From Bradyrhizobium sp. AZCC 1610 (GTDB lineage: Bacteria; Pseudomonadota; Alphaproteobacteria; Rhizobiales; Xanthobacteraceae), in contig NZ_JAZHRR010000001.1 of assembly GCF_036924515.1 (NCBI RefSeq), positions 2,389,001-2,453,000 on the forward strand: 64,000 bases of DNA. Reading direction: 5' to 3'. Positions within the stretch are counted from its first letter, which is position 1, and each line of letters begins with the position of its first letter. The notes below the pieces were generated by a model, which worked only from the letters and a program-made list of their open reading frames with translations, was not told where the DNA came from and did no database searches. Below are positions 25,321 to 34,455 of the stretch, piece after piece. Position numbers and translations under genes: made by a program.

Positions 25321-25428
25321 GAAAGGGTTCCGGCTGAGGCCGCAAGGCGGCGTTGCCGGGACCATATAGCTTTTTGCGGTGAAGTGGATACCGGCTCGCG
25401 TCAAGAATTCGCGCGAACGATTCCGGTA

Positions 25429-27189
25429 TCAGCGCAGCGGCTTCTTCAGGAGCGAGAACCGGTCGGGGTCCAGTCCCATCGAGGGCTGCAGCATCGGCGC
25501 TTCCACCGGCGTCATGACGCGGGCGGCGGGGCGATCGCTGATGCCGGGATCGTTCGGCACGTCGCGATGCGAGGTGGCGCCGCGCCAGCGGTCCAGCACG
25601 GCGGAGACGAAATGCATGTCGTGGCCGGCGGAAACCGACGGCACGGTCGCAATGGTGGCTTCGCTGCGCGGCAACTGATGGACCGGAACCTCTTTGAAGC
25701 GCAGGCGCGTCGGCAGCGCGACGCCTTCGCCGAAGGCCAGCACCTCGCGGGTGCCGAGCGAGGGCACGAACGACAAGAGGTTGGCCGCGGCGTCCGAGAC
25801 CGCCGAGCGCAACAGCGCCTGGTCGCGGTCGTTGGCAAGGCGCATCGCAAACAGCGTGTTGCACTGGGAGATGATGGTGGCGTCGAGTTCGGCCGGGCGC
25901 TGGGTGACGAGGCCGAGATAGACGCCGTATTTGCGGCCTTCCTTGGCAATGCGCGAGACCGCCTTGCGGGTCGGGCCGAATCCGATGTTGCGGTCGGCCG
26001 AGGCGTAACGGTGCGCTTCCTCGCAGACGAACAGCAGCGGCGAGACGCCATCGCTCCACAGGCCGAAATCGAACGCCATGCGGCACAGGACCGACACCAC
26101 GGAATCGACGACTTCGGCGGGGAAGCCGGCGAGCTGCATGATGGTCATCGGCCGGCCGTTGGCAGGCAGGCGGAACAGGTGGCTGATGACTTCCGCCATG
26201 GTGTCGCCGCCGACATTGGCGTTGTCGAACATGAACGTGTAGCGGGGATCGTTGCGCACGGTCTCGATGCGCGAAATCAGCTTGTGATAGATGATGCGCG
26301 AGGAGCGGTTCTCCAGCTTGCCCATTCGTTCATCGATCAGCGAGATCAGATCGACCAGCCGGTACGGCACCGGCGTATCGACGGTGTAGCCGCCCGACTT
26401 CGGGTCCATGCGCTTGAGCCCGAGCCGGTCGGAGTTCTGGTACTGGGTGTAGAGGCCCTTCGCCATCGGAATGACTTCGGCGAGAACGTCGAGCTCTTCG
26501 GGCACGCCCGGGCGGCCGCCGAACAGCACGTCGACGATTTCCTCGAAATTGAACAGCCAGAACGGCAGTTTCAGGTTGCGCGGGTTGAGCACCAGCGAGC
26601 GATCGCCGAAGCAGCGGCCATACTCGTTGTGAACGTCGAGCAGGAAAATCCGCAGGTTCGGCCGTGCCTTCAGAATCTCATTGAGCAAAAGCGACACGCT
26701 GGTCGATTTGCCGACGCCGGTGGAGCCGAGCACGGCGAAGTGCTTGGAGAGCATCTCCTCGACGTCGACATAGGCGATCACCGAGCGGTCCTGCTGCAGG
26801 GTGCCGATATTGATCTGGTCCGACCCGCTCGGCGCATAGACGGTGCGAAGGTCCTGGGCGGTGATGACGTCGACGGCATCGCCGATCGTCGGATAATTGG
26901 TGACGCCGCGCTGGAATTTGGGACGCTCGCCACCGGAAATTTCGCCGAGCAGGTCGACCGACGCGCTGGCGATGTAGCTGTCCAGGTTCGGCAGATCCTC
27001 GCACGACACCTCGGTGATCATCGCGACGATGGTGGAATCGGCGCAGCGGATACTGATGAAGCGGCCGACGGTGGCGCGCACTTCGGAGACGGGCATCTGG
27101 CTCACCGCCAGCAGTCCGATCCGGGCGAGGGAGCCGCGCACGGAAATCACACGTCCAAAGGATGTCACGGTGTTGAACCTGGATCTCAT
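25429..27189 (-). CDS. HerA-like/DUF87 ATPase
   Basis: A 586-residue ATPase with an N-terminal HAS-barrel-like beta domain (FGRVISVRGSLARIGLL), then Walker A GSTGVGKSTS, Walker B IFLLDVHNEYG, a later LFVCEEAHRY box and an arginine-finger region GLVTQRPAELDATIISQCN. These are the marks of HerA/VirB4-type hexameric DNA translocases. No NurA nuclease gene is adjacent. It may act in DNA end processing or in a defence role. The ATG at 27189 is chosen; another at 27210 lies in frame. Confidence 0.85.
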   Translation of the reverse strand: MRSRFNTVTSFGRVISVRGSLARIGLLAVSQMPVSEVRATVGRFISIRCADSTIVAMITEVSCEDLPNLDSYIASASVDLLGEISGGERPKFQRGVTNYPTIGDAVDVITAQDLRTVYAPSGSDQINIGTLQQDRSVIAYVDVEEMLSKHFAVLGSTGVGKSTSVSLLLNEILKARPNLRIFLLDVHNEYGRCFGDRSLVLNPRNLKLPFWLFNFEEIVDVLFGGRPGVPEELDVLAEVIPMAKGLYTQYQNSDRLGLKRMDPKSGGYTVDTPVPYRLVDLISLIDERMGKLENRSSRIIYHKLISRIETVRNDPRYTFMFDNANVGGDTMAEVISHLFRLPANGRPMTIMQLAGFPAEVVDSVVSVLCRMAFDFGLWSDGVSPLLFVCEEAHRYASADRNIGFGPTRKAVSRIAKEGRKYGVYLGLVTQRPAELDATIISQCNTLFAMRLANDRDQALLRSAVSDAAANLLSFVPSLGTREVLAFGEGVALPTRLRFKEVPVHQLPRSEATIATVPSVSAGHDMHFVSAVLDRWRGATSHRDVPNDPGISDRPAARVMTPVEAPMLQPSMGLDPDRFSLLKKPLR

Positions 27190-27617
27190 GAATTGGGGTC
27201 TGACCCCCATTATGGTCGGCCGCGACTAGCGAAACGGTTAAACAGGTGCGGTTTCGTATCGGCTAAATCTGCGGCATCTCGGTCCGGATTCGTTTTTGCA
27301 GCCGAGCTCTGTCCGCGTTGTCGAATGCAAGTTGCGCTGAGAAACAAGGGCTTTCTTGCATTTCCGGCCGTGCGCGACGCCGGCTTCGAATTAATCATTC
27401 ATTTACCACTTTGGACGAGAGGAGCCGCCCCAGGGCTGCGGCTCGGTAACCTCCGATTCCGGATCGCGGATTGGCGCCAATGCATGTGCAAGGTAACCGA
27501 TTGCTAACCGCAAGTTGTAACGCGCCTTCCATCAGTTCTGCGCAACACTGCCACGGGGCGCGCGATCAGCTGTCTTCCATTCGTACTGACCGTTGTCGCA
27601 TTCTAAAGGCACGTCGG
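27190..27617. other. divergent intergenic region
   Basis: About 430 bases separate the HerA-like gene from the GGDEF-EAL gene on the opposite strand and should contain both promoters. No gene seen. An imperfect palindrome, GGGGTCTGACCCC, lies at 27195-27207 next to the HerA start. Confidence 0.5.
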
Positions 27618-29528
27618 GTGAGCAACGAGGGTGGTCATCAAGTATCGGGCGGTTCGGTCGGTTCTGCGCAAGGGGGCGGAACGGTCAAACTGCTTGCGGT
27701 GTGCGGGGTGCTGCTCGCGGCGATCGTTGCGGCCGACTTGGCGACATCGGCATGGAGTCTTCGCGAACGCGTGCTGCTTGCGATTGTCGCCGTCCTGGCC
27801 GCGGTCGCCGGACTGCTGCTGCGGCGTGACCGATTGACCGACCGGCGGCTGGCGGCCGAGCGGCGCCAGCTCTCGATTGCCGTGAACAACATTCCGCAAG
27901 GCCTTGTTCTCTATGATGCATCCGCGCGGATCATCATTTGCAACCAGCCCTATCTCGACATGTTCGGACTGTCGCCCGACGTGGCCAAGCCCGGCTGCAC
28001 CATGCAGCGGCTGATCGCCCACCGGAAGGAAACCGGATCATTCGATGGCGACGTCGATGAATTCTGCACCGCGATCATCCAGACAGTGTCGCTCGGCAAG
28101 GCGACGCGGCAGTTGACGGAAGCGCCGGGTGGCCGGGCGATCGAGATCATCAATCGGCCGCTGAAGGGCGGCGGCTGGGTCGCGACCATCGAGGACATCA
28201 CCGAGCGCCGGCGCGCGGACGAGAAGATCGCGCATCTGGCGCACTACGACGGGTTGACCGATCTGCCGAACCGGATCCAATTCAGTGAGCGGCTGGAACA
28301 CTCACTCAGGGCGATACGGCCGGGCGAGGAACTGGCGGTGCTCTATATCGACATCGACGAGTTCAAGAGCGTCAACGACGCGCTGGGCCATCCGACCGGC
28401 GACGAACTGCTCAAGGGCGTCGCCGAGCGCCTGCGCGGTTGCCTCAAGGAAACCGATGTGGCGGCACGGCTCGGCGGCGACGAGTTCGCCGTCATTCAAA
28501 CCGCTATCAAGGACCGGTCGGAAACCACTCGGCTGGTTGATGAAATCCACTCGGCGATCAGGCAGCCCCTGGACTGCATGGGGCATCTGATCACCACCGA
28601 TGCCAGCATCGGAATAGCGATTGCCCCCGGCGACGGGGTGGACCTCGACCAGTTGTTGAGGAATGCGGACCTCGCGCTCTACGGCGCCAAAGCCGACGGA
28701 CGGCGAACCTACCGCTTCTTCGAGGCTGGCATGGATCAGCACGCCAAAGCGCGTCGCAGCCTGGAGCTCGAGCTGCGGCAGGCGATCAGCAAAGGCGGCC
28801 TCGAGACCTACTATCAGCCGGTGGTCAACATCGAGGACGGCAAGATCAGCTCCTGCGAGGCGCTGTTGCGGTGGCGGCATCCCGAACGCGGCATGATCTC
28901 GCCGGCGGAATTCATTCCGGTCGCGGAAGACAGCGGCCTGATCAATCAGCTCGGCCTGTGGGTGCTCAATACCGCCTGCGCGGAGGCCGCCACCTGGCCG
29001 GACCATGTTCGTGTGGCGGTCAACGTCTCGCCGGTCCAGTTCCGGAGCCCGTCGCTGGCGTTGAACGTGGCGGCGGCGCTCGCGGCTTGCGGCCTTCCCG
29101 CCAGCCGGCTGGAGCTCGAGATCACCGAGGCCGTGCTCATTCGCGACGACGAGGCGGCGCTCGACATGCTGCACCAGTTGCGCAAGCTGGGCGTTCGGAT
29201 CGCGCTGGACGATTTCGGCACCGGCTATTCCTCGCTCAGCTACCTGCAGCGTTTCCCGTTCGACAAGATCAAGATCGATCGCTCCTTCATCAGGGATATC
29301 GCCGGTCCCGGCGCGTCCTCGTCCATCGTCCAGGCCGTGGTGAACATCGCGGCCGCCAGCGACATGACGACGACGGCGGAGGGTGTCGAAACCGAGCAGC
29401 AGCGGAATCTGCTGTACATCCTCGGCTGCACCGAGATGCAGGGCTATTTGTTCAGCCCCGCGATACCGGCCGCCGAGGTGAGGCGGCTGTTGCTCTCGCA
29501 CCGCGGCAGGGCCATGTCGGCTGCGTGA
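27618..29528 (+). CDS. membrane-anchored PAS-GGDEF-EAL protein (cyclic-di-GMP turnover)
   Basis: 636 residues. Two transmembrane segments (about residues 23-62) are followed by a PAS domain (NNIPQGLVLYDAS onward), a GGDEF domain with intact RLGGDEF (GGDEF at 286-290) and an EAL domain with intact EALLR at 414-418, plus DDFGTGYSS and EGVET. Both activities could therefore be present. It should synthesise or degrade c-di-GMP at the inner membrane. Start GTG is supported by AAAGG eight bases ahead. It may influence polysaccharide or motility genes elsewhere. Confidence 0.9.
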   Translation: MSNEGGHQVSGGSVGSAQGGGTVKLLAVCGVLLAAIVAADLATSAWSLRERVLLAIVAVLAAVAGLLLRRDRLTDRRLAAERRQLSIAVNNIPQGLVLYDASARIIICNQPYLDMFGLSPDVAKPGCTMQRLIAHRKETGSFDGDVDEFCTAIIQTVSLGKATRQLTEAPGGRAIEIINRPLKGGGWVATIEDITERRRADEKIAHLAHYDGLTDLPNRIQFSERLEHSLRAIRPGEELAVLYIDIDEFKSVNDALGHPTGDELLKGVAERLRGCLKETDVAARLGGDEFAVIQTAIKDRSETTRLVDEIHSAIRQPLDCMGHLITTDASIGIAIAPGDGVDLDQLLRNADLALYGAKADGRRTYRFFEAGMDQHAKARRSLELELRQAISKGGLETYYQPVVNIEDGKISSCEALLRWRHPERGMISPAEFIPVAEDSGLINQLGLWVLNTACAEAATWPDHVRVAVNVSPVQFRSPSLALNVAAALAACGLPASRLELEITEAVLIRDDEAALDMLHQLRKLGVRIALDDFGTGYSSLSYLQRFPFDKIKIDRSFIRDIAGPGASSSIVQAVVNIAAASDMTTTAEGVETEQQRNLLYILGCTEMQGYLFSPAIPAAEVRRLLLSHRGRAMSAA

Positions 29529-29594
29529 AGTCGGCTGCTTGAAACGCCGGGCGCGGCTTGCTATCCAGTTCTCCATAACAAGAAACAGGCAGGG

Positions 29595-30884
29595 GTGGAC
29601 CGCGATGAATCGCGACAACGCATCTTGAGCGACCCGGCGCCGCGCTCCGCGCTCGCACCATTCCGTGTCAGGAACTACCGCTTTCAATGGCCGGCCGATC
29701 TGCTCACCTCGTGGGCGTTCGAGATGGAGATGCTTATTCTCGGCTGGTACGTGCTGGTCGAGACCGGGTCGGTGCTGTTGCTCACTCTGTTCGCCTCGCT
29801 CGGCTATATCGGTACGTTGGTAGCGCCGATGTTTGGCGTTGTCGGCGACCGGATCGGTCACCGCGATCTGCTGGCGATGATGCGCGCGATCTACGCGGTG
29901 CTGGCGGCCGTGCTGATGACGCTGGCGCTGTCCGGCCACCTCGCGCCGCTCTATGTCTTCATGGTCGCGGCCGTGATGGGCATCGTCCGCCCATCGGACC
30001 TCGGTGTGCGTGGCGCCTTGGTCGCGACCATCATGCCGCATGGCCAGTTGATCGGGGCGATCAGCATCTCGCGCACGACGATGGATACCGCGCGCATCGC
30101 CGGCGCGCTGAGTGGCGCCGGATTGTTTGCCGCGCTCGGCATGGGCCCGGCCTATGTGGCGATCGTCTGCCTTTATATTACCGCTACCGCGCTGACGCTG
30201 TGCATCGTGGCGCCGGCAAAGCCGCAACTCGCGGGCGAGGCTGCCAGCGAGGCGTTGCAGCGCTCGCCGCTGCGCGACCTCAAGGAGGGGGTGGCCTATG
30301 TCTGGACCACGCCGCGGATGCAGGCCGCGCTGTGGGTCGCATTCCTGGCCAACCTGACGGCGTATCCGCTCTCCAATGGCCTGCTGCCCTATATCGCCAA
30401 GGCGATCTACGGCACCAACCAGACCGGGCTTGGATATCTGTCGGCGAGTTTCGCGATCGGCTCGCTGGCCGGATCGATCGTGTTGAGCCTGATCCGCGAT
30501 ATCCGGGTGGCGCGGCTGATGATCGGCGCCACCGTCGTCTGGTACGCGACCTTGCTGATCTTCGTGCAGATGCAGACGGTGCCGACCGCGATCATATGCC
30601 TGGTGGTGGCGGGCTTTTCGCAAAGCCTCGCCATGATCTCGATCGCCGTCATCCTGATGCGGACCGCGAGCGAGAATTTCCGCGGCCGGGTGATGGGGGT
30701 GCGCATGATGGTGATCTATGGCCTGCCAATCGGCCTGCTGGCCGCCGGCAGCCTGATCGACGAGATCGGATTTGCGGCGACCGGAACACTCTACGCGGCG
30801 GCCGGACTCGCCTTGATGCTGGCGGTCGCGCTGCACTGGCGCGCCGATCTGTGGCACGTGCACGCGCCGGCGAATGCGCGGTGA
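29595..30884 (+). CDS. major facilitator superfamily transporter
   Basis: 429 residues with about 10-12 transmembrane helices in the MFS-3/enterobactin-exporter-like arrangement. The cytoplasmic loop between helices 2 and 3 (GVVGDRIGHRDLL) is the MFS motif A. N terminus FRVRNYRFQWPADLLTSWA is typical of the group. Likely an efflux carrier. GTG start; no better ATG in frame. It is separate from the TetR operon that follows. Confidence 0.85.
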   Translation: MDRDESRQRILSDPAPRSALAPFRVRNYRFQWPADLLTSWAFEMEMLILGWYVLVETGSVLLLTLFASLGYIGTLVAPMFGVVGDRIGHRDLLAMMRAIYAVLAAVLMTLALSGHLAPLYVFMVAAVMGIVRPSDLGVRGALVATIMPHGQLIGAISISRTTMDTARIAGALSGAGLFAALGMGPAYVAIVCLYITATALTLCIVAPAKPQLAGEAASEALQRSPLRDLKEGVAYVWTTPRMQAALWVAFLANLTAYPLSNGLLPYIAKAIYGTNQTGLGYLSASFAIGSLAGSIVLSLIRDIRVARLMIGATVVWYATLLIFVQMQTVPTAIICLVVAGFSQSLAMISIAVILMRTASENFRGRVMGVRMMVIYGLPIGLLAAGSLIDEIGFAATGTLYAAAGLALMLAVALHWRADLWHVHAPANAR

Positions 30885-30906
30885 GTTGACTGGGCAGCCG
30901 GCGGCC

Positions 30907-30954
30907 TCACTGAACCTTGATTTTCCCCTCCTTCAGCACCGGCTCCCACGCCTA
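30907..30954 (-). pseudogene. 3' vestige of a lost gene
   Basis: Reading minus from 30951 gives AWEPVLKEGKIKVQ followed by a stop at 30907-30909; a stop codon (30952-30954) precedes it. The peptide resembles the C-terminal end of a protein, and the frame is not continued upstream. It appears to be the tail of a minus-strand gene whose rest was replaced by the TetR-led operon. Family not identifiable. Confidence 0.35.
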
Positions 30955-30978
30955 GATGTTTGTTGACTAGACCTGATA

Positions 30979-30998
30979 TTTTGTACAAACGTACAAAA
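30979..30998. promoter_or_regulatory. probable TetR operator upstream of the aromatic operon
   Basis: A perfect 20-bp inverted repeat: TTTTGTAC, 4-base spacer AAAC, GTACAAAA. It lies 23 bases before the TetR gene and just after a TTGACT hexamer (30963-30968) that could be the -35 box. Position and symmetry fit an autorepressor operator. A repressor bound here would block the gene and any readthrough into the catabolic genes. Confidence 0.75.
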
Positions 30999-31021
30999 GT
31001 CGAGAACGGAAAGCAAATGCC

Positions 31022-31747
31022 ATGACGCGAAATCCCAACATGCGGGAAGCCATCCTGAGCGCGGCTGAACTGCTGTTCTCGACGCACGGCTTCAATGCCG
31101 TGTCGATCCGCGACATCGCGCTGGAAGCGGGCGCCAACCCGGGCAGCATCACCTATCACTTCAAGAGCAAGGACGGCTTGCTGCTTGAAATCTACAAGCG
31201 CCATTGCGGTCCCATGAACAAGCGCCGCATCGAATTGTTGGTGGCTGCAAGACGCGTACGCGACGTTCAGGACCGGCTGGAAGCGATCGTGCGGGCCTAT
31301 GTGCAGCCGGCGTTTTCATCCAGCAGCGACCTCGCCGGCGGCGGGGCGCGGTTCACGCGGCTGCGGGCCGTGATGTCGGCCGAAGGCAACGCCGTGGTGG
31401 GGCGCATCATCGCGGAGATCTTCGACGACACAACCAGCGCATTTATCGAGGCTATCGAGGAAAGCCTGCCGCATCTGCCGCGGACGACGATCGTGTGGCG
31501 GTCGCAATTCCTGCTCGGCGCGCTCTATTATACCCTCGTCAATCCGGAGCGGGTCACGAGGCTGTCCCGCGGTGAAGCCGACGGCGCCGACATGGCGGAA
31601 GCGATCGAGCAAATCGTCTCGGCGACGGTCGCCTCGTTGCAGGCGTCCGACGTCGATCATATCGACGGCGCGTCACAGCTGACCAAGCCTGTTCAACCGC
31701 GCGCCGTGGCCGCCGCTCGAAAGCGGAAAGAAAATTCGGCCGATTAG
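31022..31747 (+). CDS. TetR-family transcriptional regulator
   Basis: The 241-residue protein has an N-terminal TetR DNA-binding domain: REAILSAAELLFSTHGFNAVSIRDIALEAG followed by the recognition region NPGSITYHFKSKDGLLLEIYKRH. The larger C-terminal part is the ligand-binding and dimer domain. Its gene heads the aromatic-acid operon by 45 bases and lies just after a perfect palindrome, so it is the probable local repressor, induced by a pathway substrate or intermediate. Confidence 0.88.
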   Translation: MTRNPNMREAILSAAELLFSTHGFNAVSIRDIALEAGANPGSITYHFKSKDGLLLEIYKRHCGPMNKRRIELLVAARRVRDVQDRLEAIVRAYVQPAFSSSSDLAGGGARFTRLRAVMSAEGNAVVGRIIAEIFDDTTSAFIEAIEESLPHLPRTTIVWRSQFLLGALYYTLVNPERVTRLSRGEADGADMAEAIEQIVSATVASLQASDVDHIDGASQLTKPVQPRAVAAARKRKENSAD

Positions 31748-31792
31748 GTATCGCGGAAATTATCAAGCGCGCGCCAAACTGCAGAAGGCATC

Positions 31793-32662
31793 ATGGACAA
31801 GCCAACGATTCCTGGACCCGATCCCGATACGCGAACGCCGAAGTTCAAACTGCCGGCGCTGGCGTGTGACGCGCATACCCACATCTTTGGCCCCGGTGAC
31901 AAATATCCGTACGCGCCGGGACGGCCCTATACGCCGCCCGATGCGCCGCTCGAAGATTTTCGGGCGCTGCACAAGAAGCTCGGGATCGGCCGCGCCGTCA
32001 TCGTCAATGCAAGCGTGCACGGCACCGACAACCGGGTGGCGCTGGATGCCATCGCCGTGAGCAACGGGACCTTTCGCGCCGTCGCCAATATCGACGAGAC
32101 CATTACCGAGCGCGGCCTTCGCGAGCTGCATGAAGGCGGTTTCCGCGGCTGCCGCTTCAACTTCGTGCGTCACCTCGGCGGAGTGCCGGACATGGCGGTC
32201 TTCCACCGCATCGTCGCGATGGTCGCGCCGCTCGGCTGGCATATCGACCTGCATTTCGATGCGATCGATCTGCCTGAATATGCCGAGATGCTGGCAAAAT
32301 TGCCGGTGCGCTACACCATCGATCACATGGGGCGCGTCAAGGCATCTGACGGTCTCGACCAGCTTCCGTTCCGGACGCTGATTGACCTGATGACGCGGGA
32401 CGAGAAATGCTGGGTCAAGGTGTGCGGCTGCGAGCGGGTGTCATCCGGAGGACCACCGTTCCACGACGCGGTGCCGTTCGCGCGCCGCATCGTCGAGACC
32501 GCGCCGGACCGCGTAATCTGGGGAACCGACTGGCCGCACCCCAATGTGAAGGTGATGCCCAACGACGGCGATCTGGTCGATCTCATTCCGTTGTTTGCAC
32601 CGGAGCCGGAGTTGCAGCAGAAGATCCTGGTCGACAACCCGGCGCGGCTGTTCGAGTTTTGA
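31793..32662 (+). CDS. 2-pyrone-4,6-dicarboxylate lactonase-like amidohydrolase (LigI family)
   Basis: 289 residues. Metal-site motif DAHTHIFGPGDKYPYAPGR, ring-binding YTPPDA, DHMGR and the C-terminal WGTDWPHPN follow the LigI lactonase pattern closely, and ILVDNPARLF ends the protein. LigI opens 2-pyrone-4,6-dicarboxylate to 4-oxalomesaconate in the 4,5-cleavage pathway of protocatechuate and gallate. The presence of GalB-like and LigK-like genes downstream supports this reaction. First catabolic gene after the TetR gene. Confidence 0.85.
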   Translation: MDKPTIPGPDPDTRTPKFKLPALACDAHTHIFGPGDKYPYAPGRPYTPPDAPLEDFRALHKKLGIGRAVIVNASVHGTDNRVALDAIAVSNGTFRAVANIDETITERGLRELHEGGFRGCRFNFVRHLGGVPDMAVFHRIVAMVAPLGWHIDLHFDAIDLPEYAEMLAKLPVRYTIDHMGRVKASDGLDQLPFRTLIDLMTRDEKCWVKVCGCERVSSGGPPFHDAVPFARRIVETAPDRVIWGTDWPHPNVKVMPNDGDLVDLIPLFAPEPELQQKILVDNPARLFEF

Positions 32663-32675
32663 AGGAGCACGTGCG

Positions 32676-33674
32676 ATGGCGGACAAACGATACACCATGA
32701 GCCGGCGCGGCGCGTCGTTCGTCGGGATGGCTATGCTGGTGGCGGCATTGTTGCTGCCGCAAATCGCCGGTGCGCAGAATTATCCAAACAGGCCGGTGCG
32801 GCTGATCCTGCCGTTCGGCGCCGGCGGGGTTGCCGACGTCACGGCGCGGCTCGTTACCGAAAAACTCGGCGAAAAGCTCGGCCAGCGCTTCGTCATCGAG
32901 AACATGGCGGGCGCCGGCGGCATCAACGCCGCGCGTGCCGTGCTGTCCGCACCAGCGGACGGCTACACGCTGGCGCTGCTCTCTAACGGCACCGCGATTT
33001 CCATGTCGCTGTTCAAGAACCTGACGTTCAATCCAGTGACCGATTTCGTCCCGGTTTCGAGCATGGGCTATTTCGACTTCATCTTCGTCACCCAGGCCGG
33101 CTCGCCATATCCGACGCTGGCCGAATTCATCAAGGCGGCCAAGGCAAAACCCGGCACGCTCAATGTCGGCACCATCAATGTCGGGTCGACCCAGAACCTC
33201 GCGGCGCAATTGTTCAAATCGACCGCCGGTGTCGACGTCACCATCGTTCCGTTCCGCAGTTCGCCCGAGGTGCTGATCGCGCTCTTGCGCGGCGATATCC
33301 AGATGGCGATAGAGAACTACACTGCGGTGCAGTCGCATGTTGCCGACAAGGCGGCCATTGCGGTGTCGTCTTCGGGCACGATCCGCACCACGTTCCTGCC
33401 TGATGTGCCAACGGTGAAGGAAGTGGGAGGCGGCGATTTTGAGGCGCGGTCCTGGAATGCGATTTTTGCGCCCAAGGGCACGCCGCCAGAGGTGATCAAG
33501 ACGCTCAACGCCGCGCTGCGCGAGGTGCTCGCGATGCCGGACTTAAAGAAGCGCGCGCTCGATCTCGGCATCGAGGCCAAGGCCTCTTCACCCGAGGAAA
33601 TCCTCGATCGGCTCAAGGTCGATATCGACAAATGGGCCCAAGTGATCGAGCGGGCGGGAATCGCCAAACAGTAG
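32676..33674 (+). CDS. tripartite tricarboxylate transporter periplasmic binding protein (TctC/Bug family)
   Basis: 332 residues with a signal peptide after a basic start (cleavage at AGAQN, about residue 35). The mature part begins YPNRPVRLILPFGAGGVADVTAR, and VIENMAGAGG follows, both TctC/Bug hallmarks. It binds small carboxylates, here probably an aromatic acid or a pathway intermediate. No TctA/TctB membrane genes are adjacent, as is common for this expanded family. The ATG at 32676 has AAGGAG eight bases ahead. Confidence 0.9.
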   Translation: MADKRYTMSRRGASFVGMAMLVAALLLPQIAGAQNYPNRPVRLILPFGAGGVADVTARLVTEKLGEKLGQRFVIENMAGAGGINAARAVLSAPADGYTLALLSNGTAISMSLFKNLTFNPVTDFVPVSSMGYFDFIFVTQAGSPYPTLAEFIKAAKAKPGTLNVGTINVGSTQNLAAQLFKSTAGVDVTIVPFRSSPEVLIALLRGDIQMAIENYTAVQSHVADKAAIAVSSSGTIRTTFLPDVPTVKEVGGGDFEARSWNAIFAPKGTPPEVIKTLNAALREVLAMPDLKKRALDLGIEAKASSPEEILDRLKVDIDKWAQVIERAGIAKQ

Positions 33675-33729
33675 TCACGCTGCCGGTGTGGCCGGCAATG
33701 TGCAACAAGCGAAGGAGGAAATCCCGATC

Positions 33730-34455
33730 ATGAGCAACGCTGGCAAAACGGGTCTGGTGGTCACGGCGCATCCCGGCGATTTCGTCTGGCGCGCGGGCGG
33801 CGCGATCGCGCTGCACGCCAGGAAGGGCTATCGCATCAAGATCGCCTGCCTGTCGTTTGGCGAGCGCGGCGAAAGCCAGTTCGCCTGGAAGGAGGCGGGC
33901 GCGACAATGGAGAAGGTCAAGGCCGGACGGCGCGACGAGGCACAGCGCGCGGCGGAAATGCTGGGCGCGGAAATCGAATTCTTCGACGCCGGCGATTATC
34001 CGCTGCGGCTGACGGAAGCGCATTTCGACCGCATGGTCGATATCTACCGTGAGCTCAATCCGTCCTTCGTGCTGACCCATGCGCTGGAGGATCCCTATAA
34101 TTTCGATCATCCGAATGCGGCGCACTTCGCCCAGGAAACCCGCGTGGTCGCGCAGGCGATGGGCCACAAGCCTGGCGCCAAATACACCTATTCAGCGCCG
34201 CCGGTGTTCCTGTTCGAGCCGCACCAGCCCGAGATGTGCAATTTCAAGCCGCAGGTGATCCTCAACATCGACGAGGTCTGGGACATCAAGCGCAAGACGT
34301 TCGAGATTCTCGCCGCGCAAAAGCACCTGTGGGCTTATTATGAGCGGGTCGCGTTGCAGCGGGGCGTGCAGGGCGGCCGCAATACCGGCAAGCCGATGAC
34401 CTATGGTGAGGCGTATCAGCGGCTGTTCCCGATGGCGATGGAGGAACTGGCATGA
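33730..34455 (+). CDS. 4-oxalomesaconate hydratase-like protein (GalB, PIG-L/LmbE family)
   Basis: 241 residues with the PIG-L fold: zinc motif AHPGDFVW (normally HPDD), then FGERGES, and the third ligand in EDPYNFDHPNAA. GalB of Pseudomonas putida is a member of this family and hydrates 4-oxalomesaconate to 4-carboxy-4-hydroxy-2-oxoadipate. Placement between LigI-like and LigK-like genes supports that role here; a generic deacetylase is the alternative. AAGGAGG precedes the ATG by 11 bases, and the gene overlaps the next by ATGA. Confidence 0.8.
   Translation: MSNAGKTGLVVTAHPGDFVWRAGGAIALHARKGYRIKIACLSFGERGESQFAWKEAGATMEKVKAGRRDEAQRAAEMLGAEIEFFDAGDYPLRLTEAHFDRMVDIYRELNPSFVLTHALEDPYNFDHPNAAHFAQETRVVAQAMGHKPGAKYTYSAPPVFLFEPHQPEMCNFKPQVILNIDEVWDIKRKTFEILAAQKHLWAYYERVALQRGVQGGRNTGKPMTYGEAYQRLFPMAMEELA

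Noticed and set aside
24382..27507. A 1041-codon plus-strand frame
   Set aside because: It lies opposite three well-supported minus-strand genes (membrane protein, AhpD-like, HerA-like). Composition is His/Arg-rich, typical of antisense frames in high-GC DNA, and no domain is visible.
28302..30863. An 853-codon minus-strand frame
   Set aside because: Antisense to the GGDEF-EAL and MFS genes, both with intact motifs. No domain in the frame.
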